From Enterovibrio norvegicus DSM 15893 (GTDB lineage: Bacteria > Pseudomonadota > Gammaproteobacteria > Enterobacterales > Vibrionaceae): 64,000 bases of DNA. Position 1 is the stretch's first letter, and each line of letters begins with the position of its first letter. Where the stretch lies: NCBI RefSeq assembly GCF_900115495.1, contig NZ_FOWR01000003.1, forward strand, positions 124,001 through 188,000, read 5' to 3'. The notes beneath the pieces are model-generated. The model had not been told where the DNA came from and did no database searches. It worked only from the letters and a program-made list of their open reading frames with translations. Made by a program: the position numbers and the translations under genes. Below are positions 10,326 to 19,306 of this stretch, in pieces.

Positions 10326-10949
10326 CTATTGTGGCTTGAGCAACGAAACACGAAATCGCACTGCATGATGGGTTAACGCCGCCATGCGACCTGGTGTTGC
10401 CAAAGATTCATCAACCAACTCGACAGCAGTGACCTCATCAAACTCATTGGTATAAAGCCGAAGGTTCCCCACATACAGAGCCTGATCATCCACCCGGACT
10501 AAATAGGTATACGTTTCAGGCAAGGTGAAGTGCTGTGATGTGGGTTCACCATGAGACATCGAATACACCTCAATTCTGTTCAAAATGAGGGCTTTTTTTG
10601 GGGTAACAAATTCAAAAGGCGTGTCCCATGAAGTGGTCAGACTCGCTGTTTCCTTGGAACGCGCAACGACATTGCGGTCGCGATGGTAGTCCTTAAACCA
10701 TAGGGTCACTTTGTCTGAATGCGGCGGCATATCGGTGTGCGTTTCGTGTTTTAAGTCAGCCGCAAGATAAGACGGTATACGTGACACTTTCCCCATCACC
10801 AACACGTCATCATTATCGAGGTTTAACACAGCCAAAGACGAAGTCGAAGAAGACCCAGAACTGCAACCACTCAGCATGAGCAGAGCCACTAAGGCCCCTA
10901 AAAACAAGGCCCGTAACGACAAGGCTTTGGTAGAGGCGGCAGTCGCCAA
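10326..10949 (-). CDS. Predicted lipoprotein of unknown function
   Basis: A 207-residue protein with a hydrophobic signal and the lipobox LMLSGC, then a Ser-rich linker, so it is probably a membrane-anchored lipoprotein. The mature part is beta-rich with no family recognised. The TTG start at 10949 has GAGGGAGG just upstream and gives a normal signal peptide. An ATG 59 codons earlier (11126) would add a Cys- and aromatic-rich stretch unlike a lipoprotein leader. Confidence in the gene is higher than in its start. Confidence 0.65.
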   Translation of the reverse strand: MATAASTKALSLRALFLGALVALLMLSGCSSGSSSTSSLAVLNLDNDDVLVMGKVSRIPSYLAADLKHETHTDMPPHSDKVTLWFKDYHRDRNVVARSKETASLTTSWDTPFEFVTPKKALILNRIEVYSMSHGEPTSQHFTLPETYTYLVRVDDQALYVGNLRLYTNEFDEVTAVELVDESLATPGRMAALTHHAVRFRVSLLKPQ

Positions 10950-11323
10950 GCACCTCCCTCGATAGAAAGGCCGTTTTATAAGGCGGCGATAACACACACA
11001 CAGAAATTGATGCATTAAAGAAACGTAGTACACGAAAAAGAAAAGTACCCCATCAAAAGGACTTCCCGACTCTACATCTCTAAAAGTTCGAAGAGGTGAT
11101 ACAGGAAGGTACTTATAACGTATCAAGAACCTAGACCTTTTATGGCTCAGCTATCCAGCATGAAAGAAACGACCCAGTACTGCGGTCAACTACACCGGCG
11201 AAATAAATGCAATGGCTGCCTTTCCCTTGAATCTTCTCTTTGATAACGATCCAACGGAGATCAGCAACTCGCTTCGATATATCCATCCACATTGAGGGTC
11301 TATTGGCCCTAGAAGGTGACGAC
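10950..11323. other. Divergent intergenic region
   Basis: Space between the minus-strand lipoprotein gene and plus-strand msrB. It carries an in-frame 5' extension of the lipoprotein frame (to 11126) that I do not favour. No operator or RNA was recognised. Confidence 0.4.
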
Positions 11324-11767
11324 ATGCTTAATTGGGAATCTGTATTATCCACTGCGAAGAATGGCAATCCTCCAGCGCCACGCCGCGTTGAGATGAGCGA
11401 GGCCGAATGGGAAGCCAAACTGACACCTGAGCAGTTTTACGTCACGAGAAAACACGGGACGGAAAGGCCGTTCAGTTCAGATATGTGTGGACTTTTTGCT
11501 CCGGGCATCTATCAATGTGTGTGTTGCGACACACGCTTGTTTGATGCACAAGAGAAGTTTGACTCAGGCACAGGGTGGCCTTCATTCACTGCACCGCTTG
11601 AAGAAAATGCAGTGGCGTACACCATGGACATTACGTTGGGCATGACACGCGTAGAAGTAACATGCAATGTGTGCGATGCACACCTCGGCCACGTATTTCC
11701 TGATGGCCCACCGCCAACGCGCTTGCGTTACTGCATCAATGCCATTGCCATGGAAAAAGAAAGTTAA
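11324..11767 (+). CDS. msrB: Peptide-methionine (R)-S-oxide reductase MsrB
   Basis: A 147-residue MsrB of normal length that reduces methionine-R-sulfoxide in proteins. It has the two zinc-binding CxxC pairs (QCVCC and TCNVC), the FDSGTGWPSF block, LGHVFPDG, and the catalytic Cys in LRYCINA near the C-terminus. ATG 11324 has AAGG upstream and starts at the usual family N-terminus. A 28-codon upstream extension to 11240 was rejected. Confidence 0.95.
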   Translation: MLNWESVLSTAKNGNPPAPRRVEMSEAEWEAKLTPEQFYVTRKHGTERPFSSDMCGLFAPGIYQCVCCDTRLFDAQEKFDSGTGWPSFTAPLEENAVAYTMDITLGMTRVEVTCNVCDAHLGHVFPDGPPPTRLRYCINAIAMEKES

Positions 11768-12039
11768 TACTCGCGAGGCGCAGCCGAAGACGTCACTGCG
11801 CCTTTTCAATCACACCTCCTTATGTTCTTGCCTGCAAATGTTCTTACCAGCGAATGTTCTTGCTTGCGATTCATTCACACAACCACTGATTACAATGGTC
11901 AACGCTTCTGGCTTTTATGCAGACCCGTGTTCATTTTCCCTTTTATCCTTAGAAACAATCAGCCTGTTAGGATCTCTACCGCTTTTCCCGTACCATACGC
12001 CCCAATAAGACTTATCAAGTGAGTGCAAGGCAAAAAATC

Positions 12040-12312
12040 ATGAATGATGACGATATCCTAACCAGCGAAAACCTTATTGAAATCGTTGAAAATCAGCTAA
12101 CAGATAACAACCCTAAAAAAGTAAAAGAAACCCTCATGCGCCTGCGTATGACGGGAAGCACGCAAGAAGAAGCGATCGAATTCATTGCTTGTGCGCTGAT
12201 GGTTGAGATCTATGATGTGGCAAGGGGTGACGGTGAATTTAACCTTAAGCGCTACGAACAGCACCTCGATATGCTGCCTGAAATGCCTTGGCAACAAGAT
12301 TTGGAAGACTAA
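12040..12312 (+). CDS. Small acidic conserved-type hypothetical protein
   Basis: A 90-residue acidic helical protein. It has a predicted N-terminal helix pair with ENLIEIVENQL and a following LMRLRMTGSTQEEAIEFIACAL helix. No domain was recognised. ATG 12040 has AAGG nine bases upstream; a GTG seven codons earlier also exists. The coding region ends just before a strong terminator, and its codon use fits the neighbours, so it is probably real. Confidence 0.7.
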   Translation: MNDDDILTSENLIEIVENQLTDNNPKKVKETLMRLRMTGSTQEEAIEFIACALMVEIYDVARGDGEFNLKRYEQHLDMLPEMPWQQDLED

Positions 12313-12344
12313 GTCGACCTACTTGCGTCTATAATAGCTAAAAC

Positions 12345-12372
12345 AAAAAAAGCGCCTATCGGCGCTTTTTTT
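12345..12372. terminator. Bidirectional Rho-independent terminator
   Basis: Stem AGCGCC/GGCGCT with a TATC loop, flanked by an A-run on the left and a T-run on the right. It serves the plus-strand gene ending at 12312 and the minus-strand DUF3429 gene ending at 12408. Confidence 0.9.
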
Positions 12373-12407
12373 TGTTTTCTGTGTAACATTTCGGCTGGGA
12401 TGAACCG

Positions 12408-12881
12408 TTACATGATTTGCGGTAAAACACCCGAGCCCAAATCATATACCCAATACCAAAGGAAGCCGTGACAAACCACAACCACACACGTTAACGCCAA
12501 ACGTAAGAAGGTGTACCAAAGCGGGTAAACGCCTTTAAACATCAAACCCACTTCAAGTAAAAACAAAATCACAAAAGAAGCGGTAAGCAAATAGAGTGAC
12601 ATAGGGTAAGGCATTAAGAGTGCACCAACAGCCACCAACGAAAACACGATGCCGACCGTTAAACCCTTCGTTGATTTTTCTTCCTTCGCAGCATTCTTCG
12701 CATCACTGATGGTAATCCCCCATACCGCGCCTGACAAAAATGCCAAGATGATGGCGCTATAGGTCAGGAAGGTATAAGCGAGTTTTCCTTGCCAATCTAA
12801 CGGCCAAACCGGTAGCAGAACCCCAAAAGCAAGAAAAGGAATCAACCCCATCACGCCATAAATAAACGCTGTCTTTTTCAT
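12408..12881 (-). CDS. DUF3429 family inner-membrane protein
   Basis: A 157-residue protein with about five hydrophobic segments. The segment AIILAFLSGAVWGIT (about residues 44-58) matches the characteristic A-x-x-F-L-x-G-x-x-W-G motif of DUF3429. A charged loop with KNAAKEEKSTKG separates the second and third segments. Function is unknown. It shares a bidirectional terminator with the convergent gene. Confidence 0.8.
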   Translation of the reverse strand: MKKTAFIYGVMGLIPFLAFGVLLPVWPLDWQGKLAYTFLTYSAIILAFLSGAVWGITISDAKNAAKEEKSTKGLTVGIVFSLVAVGALLMPYPMSLYLLTASFVILFLLEVGLMFKGVYPLWYTFLRLALTCVVVVCHGFLWYWVYDLGSGVLPQIM

Positions 12882-13020
12882 TCATTGAATCCTTTATCGT
12901 TGAGACCTCAATAGCGTTAACGTTTTCTCCTACAACGTTTGACGATCTCACACAGCTATTATGCTGCACGCATTGGTGCTGCTCAAATTAACGTAAGTAT
13001 AAGAGCTTACCTGTGGTCAC

Positions 13021-13284
13021 TTAGTCACTCAATAGTGGATGATTGTCAGGAAGTTGCTTCTGAATCCAAAGCACCAATTTATGTTTCATGTTCGGCCCAT
13101 CTTCTTTATCCGTCGCCAGCGGCGTCAGTACTTTATCTTCCACCAACAGACGATAAATACACTCAATCTTTATCTTGTTAGACGTCCCTTCATCAAAATG
13201 CGCAAAACCTCGTTTTTCCGCATATTGCTGGCCAATCTGTAAGGCTTTTTTTAGCAGTTGAGCTTCGTGCTTAATTTTTTTCAT
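13021..13284 (-). CDS. DUF5062-type small conserved protein
   Basis: An 87-residue helical protein starting MKKIKHEAQLLKKAL. It resembles the short DUF5062 proteins found mainly in Vibrionaceae and relatives. ATG 13284 has GGAGG seven bases upstream; a 35-codon extension to 13389 lacks such a site and was rejected. No catalytic motif is visible and function is unknown. Confidence 0.75.
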   Translation of the reverse strand: MKKIKHEAQLLKKALQIGQQYAEKRGFAHFDEGTSNKIKIECIYRLLVEDKVLTPLATDKEDGPNMKHKLVLWIQKQLPDNHPLLSD

Positions 13285-13489
13285 CCTGAGCCTCCAACAT
13301 TTCGTGTGCTGCCAGCATAGCAGAGCAAATGCGCAACCGTTGTGACCATACACGAGAGGACTCAAAACTAATCCGAAAAACCATTTCACTGTTGATAATC
13401 AAAGCATTTCTTAACACACATTCACCCAAAAGAAGTTGAACAGTGACGTTTTCACATAACTATGGTTAAAAACGACATGGTAGGTGGAA

Positions 13490-13645
13490 TTGACCGACAT
13501 TCCAAACGACACGGATCCGCAAGCCATTGAACTTCAATCATTCCTAGAGAAAAACGGTGTGGTTAAAACGCTTGCGCACTTTTCCGGATTAGATGAAAAC
13601 GGCAAAGAGGCGGAGAGCATTGAGTCAATCTACCACCAGCTTTAA
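13490..13645 (+). CDS. Possible 51-residue leader protein overlapping the MltR-family gene
   Basis: A TTG start with TAGGTGG upstream opens a 51-codon frame beginning TDIPNDTDPQAIELQ and ending ESIYHQL. Its composition is acidic and protein-like. It overlaps the first 50 bp of the MltR-family gene in another frame, which would couple their translation. It shows no known domain. If real, it is a short upstream member of the same transcript. Confidence 0.5.
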   Translation: MTDIPNDTDPQAIELQSFLEKNGVVKTLAHFSGLDENGKEAESIESIYHQL

Positions 13646-14252
13646 ACGCATTCGCAAAGCGGATGAAAAAACAGAGAGGGAGCGTAAGCTCCCCTACCTA
13701 AACATGATGTTTAAGGACAAAATGCCAGCACCCATTGACGAAGCAGACATTTTAGAAAGGCTCAACGCAGCACCGTCTGTTCGTGGCTTTTTCATCACGG
13801 CGGTAGATGTCTTCAGCGAGGCTATTGATGCGTTAGTACAACGTATTTTTCGTAAAGACGATTTTGCCGTGAAATCTGTTGTCGGGCCATTGCTCGAAGA
13901 TTCCGGTCCGTTAGGTGATCTTTCCGTTCGATTAAAGCTATTGTTTGGCTTAGGCGTGCTGCCTAGCGAATTGTTTGAAGACATCAACGATGTGATCAAG
14001 CTAAGAAATGAGCTCAACAACGACATGGAAGAGTACAGCTTCACTGACCCTTTCATTCTCAATGCCATCAAGAACCTTCACTTAGTCAATAAAATGGGCA
14101 TGGTTCGACTTGATATACAAGAACCAGATGATGATGTTGACGTCATGTTTTATCAGCTTCAACTCAAACGCCAGCAGCAAATGATTGCCTCGGGTCTGTC
14201 ACTTGCCATTGTCGAAATCTGCAATGAATTAAACCGCGAAAGCCCCTTCTAA
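13593..14252 (+). CDS. MltR/MtlR family transcriptional regulator
   Basis: A 219-residue protein of the mannitol-repressor family. The core covers about residues 50-200, with RGFFITAVDVFSEA, a RIFRKDDFAVK block, and GPLGDLSVRLKLLFGLG, all matching E. coli MtlR and YggD. The N-terminal 35 residues are basic and variable. The start is uncertain: ATG 13593 or TTG 13620, the latter with GGCGGAG upstream. No mannitol transport or dehydrogenase gene is adjacent, so a role in mannitol control is not supported by context. Confidence 0.85.
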   Translation: MKTAKRRRALSQSTTSFKRIRKADEKTERERKLPYLNMMFKDKMPAPIDEADILERLNAAPSVRGFFITAVDVFSEAIDALVQRIFRKDDFAVKSVVGPLLEDSGPLGDLSVRLKLLFGLGVLPSELFEDINDVIKLRNELNNDMEEYSFTDPFILNAIKNLHLVNKMGMVRLDIQEPDDDVDVMFYQLQLKRQQQMIASGLSLAIVEICNELNRESPF

Positions 14253-14427
14253 ACCGGGTAACAACCTCTCTTCCTTTTATTGCATTTACTACTCAACATT
14301 TAACATCATCTTACATTTTGCTTGGCAACAACGAAGGTTATTACGCAGACGCGAAATATCGCTTCCGGTAGGATAACAAACGCTATTTATTCTCCTATTT
14401 TTCCCAACACGAGTAATACTTCACACC

Positions 14428-14895
14428 ATGGACGACAGAAGTCAGCATTTTCTAAACCAATATTTGAGGACGCTTTCTGACATAGAGCGCGCCAATCATA
14501 CTTCCTTTTCTTCTGATTACTTTTGCGCAGACGCCCTCAACGCCAACCTTTGCGCCGACCTCATCCAACGCGGAGAAAAACGCGCATCGTGCAGCTTGGA
14601 ACACTGGTATTCGCACAAAAATGAACCTCGCCCACAAATTGGACATCTTCAGGTCGTTACCGACTGGTCTGGAGAACCTAAGTGCATTATTGAAATCCAA
14701 TCTGTTGAATCTTGCCCTTTCAATCAAGTGACAGAGGAATTTGCCGCCTTAGAAGGAGAAGGTGACAAAACCTACGCTTGGTGGCGAGACGCCCATTGGG
14801 CATTTTTCAGCAAGGAATGCGCAGAGCTCGGCATTGAAATGCGCGAAGATACCATGCTCGTATTAGAGCGATTTCATGTGGTTTATCGCGGCTAA
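14428..14895 (+). CDS. ASCH domain protein
   Basis: A 155-residue ASCH-fold protein. The domain covers nearly the whole length, with LIQRGEKRASCSLEHWY as the conserved G-x-K-x-[ST] strand, IGHLQVVTDWSGEPKCIIEI as the central barrel, and a C-terminal VLERFHVVY strand. ASCH proteins bind RNA or modified nucleosides, and some hydrolyse acetylated cytidine. Its stop lies 25 bp before the nitrilase gene, so the two may be co-transcribed. Confidence 0.82.
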   Translation: MDDRSQHFLNQYLRTLSDIERANHTSFSSDYFCADALNANLCADLIQRGEKRASCSLEHWYSHKNEPRPQIGHLQVVTDWSGEPKCIIEIQSVESCPFNQVTEEFAALEGEGDKTYAWWRDAHWAFFSKECAELGIEMREDTMLVLERFHVVYRG

Positions 14896-14919
14896 TCGCG
14901 CGAATCGAAGGACATAAGA

Positions 14920-15732
14920 ATGAAGAAGAATTTCCGCATTGCGTTGGCACAACTCAACGTGACCAAAGGCAACATCCGCGCGAACCTACAACAGCATATT
15001 GAACTCATCGAGCTTGCAGCAGAGCAGCACGCCAATGTGATTGTCTTTCCAGAGTTATCGTTAACTGGCTACGAACCCGAGTTGCTTGCAGAGCTTGCTT
15101 TTACGCCAACCGACGAGAGTGTGTTGGCCTTATCTCGCCTAGCGACCTATCACAACATGACCATTATTTGCGGCCTGCCATTAAAAAACGAAAGCAGCGC
15201 AGATGACGCCCAAGCTAAGCCTTATATCGCTGCTGCAATCTGTCAGCCTTCGCGAACGGTGAGTTTCTATAAAAAGCAGTACCTTCACGAAGGGGAAACC
15301 GCTTTTTGTGCTCCAGGGCATGACAACGTGATGTTATCCGTCAAAGGCAACAAACTTGCGCTGGCGATTTGTGCAGATTTCAGTGAGCCGCAACACGCAA
15401 AAGATGCTCAAGAGAATGGTGCTGATATTTACCTTGTCTCCGCACTCATTTCCCACAATGGCTACGAAGGTGACGGCCGATTGCTTGCAGATATTGCTCG
15501 AACGCACCACTTCCCTGTTTTGCTTTCCAACTTTGTTGGCGAAACGGGTGGATGGCAAGCTGCGGGACAAAACCGAGTTTGGGACGTGAATGGCGATAAA
15601 TCCGAAAAGGGTTGCACCATACTTAACGGTATTCTTCTGTGCAGCCTTACGGGCAGTGATCTCTTGTCTTCCCAATTTCATCCGGGCACAACTCGGCCAA
15701 TAGTTGAAGACCCTTCCGCCGTGATCGCCTAA
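14920..15732 (+). CDS. Carbon-nitrogen hydrolase (nitrilase superfamily)
   Basis: A 270-residue amidase of the nitrilase superfamily. The Glu-Lys-Cys triad is visible: Glu in VFPELSLTGYE (about residue 46), Lys in SFYKKQYLHEGE (about residue 115) and Cys in LALAICADFS (about residue 150). The substrate is not evident. Start ATG has AAGGACATAAG upstream. A pure heptamer tandem repeat begins 21 bp after the stop. Confidence 0.9.
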   Translation: MKKNFRIALAQLNVTKGNIRANLQQHIELIELAAEQHANVIVFPELSLTGYEPELLAELAFTPTDESVLALSRLATYHNMTIICGLPLKNESSADDAQAKPYIAAAICQPSRTVSFYKKQYLHEGETAFCAPGHDNVMLSVKGNKLALAICADFSEPQHAKDAQENGADIYLVSALISHNGYEGDGRLLADIARTHHFPVLLSNFVGETGGWQAAGQNRVWDVNGDKSEKGCTILNGILLCSLTGSDLLSSQFHPGTTRPIVEDPSAVIA

Positions 15733-15753
15733 CACAAAAGAGGCGAGCCTATG

Positions 15754-15812
15754 CTCGTCTCTCGTCTCTCGTCTCTCGTCTCTCGTCTCTCGTCTCTCGT
15801 CTCTCGTCTCTC
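15754..15812. repeat. Pure heptanucleotide tandem repeat, 8.4 copies
   Basis: The unit CTCGTCT is repeated eight times without error from 15754, followed by a partial CTC. It lies in the 89-bp gap between the convergent nitrilase and EamA genes and does not enter either reading frame. A perfect 7-bp array should be length-variable by slippage. Confidence 0.95.
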
Positions 15813-15821
15813 AGCACACTG

Positions 15822-16697
15822 TCACTGGCTCAGCTCTTCCACCACGTCTGTGCGCTCCGTTTTACTTTTGTAGTTCGACACCATCGCGCCCAGCGTCACT
15901 AAGACCACCGCCACTACCAAATTCACAGACCAATCCACCAGCCCTGCGAGAGACAATGCAAACGACGATAACAGCGGCGTGCTAAAACTCAGAGAGGCCA
16001 ACAATTGTCGATTGCCTCGCTTCATTCCCACGTCCCACAAGTAAAATGCGCCACCAACCGGCCCCAAGCCCAATAAAACCACACCCACCACTTCAAGCCA
16101 TGAGAAATCCCAGTGACCTTGCTCTAACGAGAAGTGCGCCGCGAATGAGAGCAGAGCAACCGCCGCAGATAGCCAACCAATGTCATCAACGTGATTGTTA
16201 GACGTCGATAAATACCATGAGAAAGAAGACCAAATAAGCGCACAACACATCGACAAGGCATAGCCCTTCATATAACTGCCGTTCAGCGCTAACTCACCGT
16301 CTCCCACAATGATAAACGCGATGCCGACAAAGCCCAGCGTCCCGCCCAATAACGCTTGAACCAGCTGATTTCTCGACGCGACAAACACGCTTAATAACAA
16401 AGGCCATAAATACACAATCAAGCTGACTTCAATGGCGGGGGCAAACTTGATCGCCATGAAGTAACAAAAATGGAAGCCGAACAACCCTGCTATGCCGAAA
16501 AGCCACTGGCGCGCAGTGAGCGTGGGCAAGGTCAACAGAGGTTGTTTCATCACAACGCGTTTCGCCACCATCAAACATGCTGAGAGAGAAAAACACAACG
16601 CAAGAAGCTGAAATGCCGGAATACTCGACGTCATCGTGCCCAACAGCGCCAGAACACCCCAAAGAATGATTGCGCTGATACCCATTACTGAAGCCAT
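15822..16697 (-). CDS. EamA/DMT family transporter
   Basis: A 291-residue inner-membrane protein with about ten membrane segments in two EamA repeats. Motifs near LIVYLWPLLLSVF and GGAFYLWDVGMKRGN resemble the YddG-like amino-acid exporters of the DMT superfamily, though the substrate is inferred only by resemblance. AAGGG precedes ATG. It is upstream of the heptamer repeat, which begins 10 bp beyond its stop. Confidence 0.88.
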   Translation of the reverse strand: MASVMGISAIILWGVLALLGTMTSSIPAFQLLALCFSLSACLMVAKRVVMKQPLLTLPTLTARQWLFGIAGLFGFHFCYFMAIKFAPAIEVSLIVYLWPLLLSVFVASRNQLVQALLGGTLGFVGIAFIIVGDGELALNGSYMKGYALSMCCALIWSSFSWYLSTSNNHVDDIGWLSAAVALLSFAAHFSLEQGHWDFSWLEVVGVVLLGLGPVGGAFYLWDVGMKRGNRQLLASLSFSTPLLSSFALSLAGLVDWSVNLVVAVVLVTLGAMVSNYKSKTERTDVVEELSQ

Positions 16698-16876
16698 GTT
16701 GTTAACCCTTTTCCTTGTTTGCCATTAATGGCCGAATCGATAGGAAAAGCGTAACAGCGAATAGCAAGAAGAATTGTGCAGGAAAGACGCTCTGTTTGGC
16801 TGGAAAGATAGAAATAGGGTCTAGACGCGATGCATGCGCGACACAAGGGGTTCGGTGACGTGATTAATGGCAGACG

Positions 16877-17218
16877 TTACGCCAAACGCTTCGCCCAGTT
16901 TCCATCATGGACGTTCATGCAGCTTTCTTCCGAGTCGAAAAAGACATGACGAGCCATGTTTTTAACCGGAATCCCGAGATTGTTCAGTGTCGATTGAATC
17001 AACGACACGAGCTTGTCCTGCTCATTGCTCTCAGAAAACGCCGCCAGTTGCGCATTGGTATCAAACACACAGGTGATTTTTAAGCTCTGTGGGAAAGACG
17101 AATAGTTGACGGTATGCGTGAGCCATTGAAACCCGTCTATGTCTGTCAGCGCCGTTTCACAAACGTTCGTGAGCGCGATGCGCAGTTCATTGTCCATTTT
17201 CTTGTCTGTTTTACGCAT
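16877..17218 (-). CDS. Conserved hypothetical protein, about 113 residues
   Basis: A 113-residue soluble protein starting MRKTDKKMDNELR. From memory of the family, similar marine proteins are labelled Fis-family regulators, but no Fis HTH is visible, so I do not use that name. It has a conserved-looking GFQWLTHTVNYS stretch and a C-terminal RHVFFDSEE segment. GAGG lies 14-11 bases before ATG. Function is unknown. Confidence 0.75.
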   Translation of the reverse strand: MRKTDKKMDNELRIALTNVCETALTDIDGFQWLTHTVNYSSFPQSLKITCVFDTNAQLAAFSESNEQDKLVSLIQSTLNNLGIPVKNMARHVFFDSEESCMNVHDGNWAKRLA

Positions 17219-17293
17219 GCTCGTTGTTACCTCACGATGTTATTACGGATTGTCATTATACCCAAACAATAGGATTGAACCGGATATGGCGCG

Positions 17294-18049
17294 TTACAAA
17301 ACACGACGCTTCATCCATGCACTTGGGGATTGGCCAAAATAGGCCGAGAAACGACGACTGAACGCAGAGAGATCTTGATAGCCAACATCGAGCGCGACAA
17401 GGCGCACGGGCAAGTCGGTGTGGCTGAGCAACGCTTTGGCTTTTTCCATCCTCAACGTTAACAGATACTTTTGCGTCGTCATGCCTGTGCTTTGCTTAAA
17501 CACCTTTTTAAATTGCGTCACGCTTAGATAGGCATTTTTAGCAAGCTTCTCCAAAGAATGGGATTGGCTGAGATCTTGTTGGATCAGTGCGATGGCACGC
17601 TCGATGCGATGATCCATTTTCAATGCGCATTGCTGAGTTGATAACAACTGCTCAAGCAGCACAAAACAATGGCTTTCCAATGTCGCGCTCACTTCGAACG
17701 CAAGTTGCTTTTCAAGGAATTGAAGGAAGGCGAACAAGGTAGGGCTAATGGCGAACTTGGCACGTTCAGCATTATCGAGGTTGGTTGGCAGAGTATCGAG
17801 ATCCACCACAATAAAACGCGCAGCTTCATCTGCTTTGAACTCATGGTGATGTTCAGCGCGAACAATCACGCAATCGCCAGCACTGACCAACCCCGCATAC
17901 TCACCAACACGAATGTCGATAGAGCCATGCAACGGCAACACCAACTGATGGTAGCTGTGTGCATGGCCATGTGCTTGGCGCGTGTATGAACGAATAGAAA
18001 CGTGCTTGATCATACCTTGCAGACTCCCTGTCATTGCGTCGGCGGTCAC
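17294..18049 (-). CDS. AraC family regulator with cupin sensor
   Basis: A 251-residue regulator. The N-terminal cupin (about residues 15-90) has a SYHQLVLPLHGSIDI strand, and the C-terminal double HTH (about residues 150-248) has SVTQFKKVFKQSTGMT and the signature VGYQDLSAFSRRFSAYFGQSP. The cupin His pair (HGHAHSYHQ) could bind a small ligand or metal. It precedes the 113-residue gene and the EamA transporter on the same strand and could regulate the transporter, but that is inference. Confidence 0.9.
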   Translation of the reverse strand: MTADAMTGSLQGMIKHVSIRSYTRQAHGHAHSYHQLVLPLHGSIDIRVGEYAGLVSAGDCVIVRAEHHHEFKADEAARFIVVDLDTLPTNLDNAERAKFAISPTLFAFLQFLEKQLAFEVSATLESHCFVLLEQLLSTQQCALKMDHRIERAIALIQQDLSQSHSLEKLAKNAYLSVTQFKKVFKQSTGMTTQKYLLTLRMEKAKALLSHTDLPVRLVALDVGYQDLSAFSRRFSAYFGQSPSAWMKRRVL

Positions 18050-18067
18050 AGTGGCAATGGCTCGGCG

Positions 18068-18580
18068 TTACGGCTTTTTCACGCTCAGCGTATTGCGGTT
18101 ATCACGGCTAGAAAGAATTAAATCATCGCCAAGTTCAATGTTCTCCGCTTTTGCCAAACGGTCGTAAAGAAGTACATTCACCGACGCGGCAAGGTTCATG
18201 CAACCTACCGTCGGCACGTAAACAACATGATCAGCTCTGTCTGCCACATCTTGTGCAATAGAACCGTCTTCGGGCCCGAAAATGTAAATCGCGTTTTCTG
18301 GGTGCACAAAGTGTGGAAGGGGTTGAGCACCGAGTGCCAATTCAACACACACGATTTTCATGTCTGCAGGTAAATCATCAAGAAACGATTCCACGGCAGT
18401 CAATGGAATGGTGTCTGCGGCACTTTTCGTGTCGGTGTAGAACTTGACCGCCCTGTCATAACGTTGGCCCGTGTATCGCACTTCATTTGCCTGGTAACAG
18501 CCTGCAGCACGCATAACAGCACCCACGTTTTCTGGGCTTTTAGGGTTACTTAATCCAATGATGACGGTCGATTCTTTCAA
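18068..18580 (-). CDS. TrmH/SpoU-family RNA 2'-O-methyltransferase
   Basis: A 170-residue SPOUT methyltransferase. The three family motifs are visible: NPKSPENVGAVMRAAG (motif 1), IYIFGPEDGSI (motif 2), and VPTVGCMNLAASVNVLLYD (motif 3, SAM-binding knot). TTG 18580 starts just before TVIIGLSNP, as in close relatives. The upstream in-frame extension to 18664 is not methyltransferase-like. It modifies tRNA or rRNA ribose; the target base is unknown. It lies 18 bp upstream of the AraC gene on the same strand. Confidence 0.85.
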   Translation of the reverse strand: MKESTVIIGLSNPKSPENVGAVMRAAGCYQANEVRYTGQRYDRAVKFYTDTKSAADTIPLTAVESFLDDLPADMKIVCVELALGAQPLPHFVHPENAIYIFGPEDGSIAQDVADRADHVVYVPTVGCMNLAASVNVLLYDRLAKAENIELGDDLILSSRDNRNTLSVKKP

Positions 18581-18956
18581 AGTGATCTTCTCTTCTATAT
18601 CTATAGCGGGTTGTGCCCAAACAAGGGGCGGCATTCTAACAAAGCGGCGTGCGTTTCCCCACACAGTTTCGATGTCTAGCGACGATTTCTTTACTCAGCC
18701 CTTCAAGCTGACGGCTTTTTCCAATCGATGTTGCCATTGCCATTCAGTCTATCTCCCTCTCTGTTGTCTGTTTTTCATAGGAGCAACACAACGAGATCTC
18801 GTGACTTGTTGCAAACATATAGCGAAAAGCGCCTAACTCCCTGACAATACTGACCCATTTTAATGAAAAGGCATCAAGGTGAAATTTATTGACGCACTTC
18901 ACTATTCAATGTGTTTTAATGCGCCACTTTGAATTTGGCGAATACAGGCTCGAACT
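18581..18956. other. Divergent intergenic region
   Basis: Region between the minus-strand methyltransferase gene and plus-strand yqfB-like gene. It must contain both promoters. No palindrome or RNA was recognised, and overlapping short frames look spurious. Confidence 0.4.
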
Positions 18957-19301
18957 GTGAATCAAGCACCGACGAAAATTACCTTTTTTGGCTGGCTAAC
19001 GCCGCTGATTGTTAGCGGAAAGAAGACCATCACTATCCGTGATAAATCAGAAAGCCATTACGTGCCAGGCACTCGCGTGGATGTGCACACGTTAGAAACT
19101 GACGAATATGTCTGCAAAATCGACATTGAAGCCGTCAATGAAATCACGTTTGATGACATCGGTGAAGAGCACGCAGCCCAAGAATTTTTGCCGCTTGATG
19201 AGTTAAAACCTCTCATCCGCGAAATCTACCCTAACGATGATGTGTTCTACGTGATCAGCTACGCCCTAGTAAGCGAAGAAAACACAGAAAACGAAGAATA
19301 A
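18957..19301 (+). CDS. yqfB: YqfB-type N4-acetylcytidine amidohydrolase, ASCH fold
   Basis: A 114-residue ASCH protein that matches E. coli YqfB across its length: ITFFGWLTPLIVSGKKTITIRD, SESHYVPG, a central barrel, and a C-terminal IYPNDDVFYVISY. The Lys in GKKTITIRD and the downstream Thr and Glu form the active site in YqfB, which hydrolyses N4-acetylcytidine. It starts with GTG. It has a short acidic tail, EENTENEE, not present in the E. coli protein. A strong terminator follows. Confidence 0.88.
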   Translation: MNQAPTKITFFGWLTPLIVSGKKTITIRDKSESHYVPGTRVDVHTLETDEYVCKIDIEAVNEITFDDIGEEHAAQEFLPLDELKPLIREIYPNDDVFYVISYALVSEENTENEE

Positions 19302-19306
19302 AAAAA

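Noticed and set aside
13593-14252. Naming the gene mtlR
   Set aside because: The family match is good but there are no mannitol genes next to it.
15754-15812. Possible CRISPR array
   Set aside because: The unit is 7 bp with no spacers; it is a simple tandem repeat.
16877-17218. Fis-family regulator name
   Set aside because: No Fis HTH motif is visible, so the database-style name is not supported.
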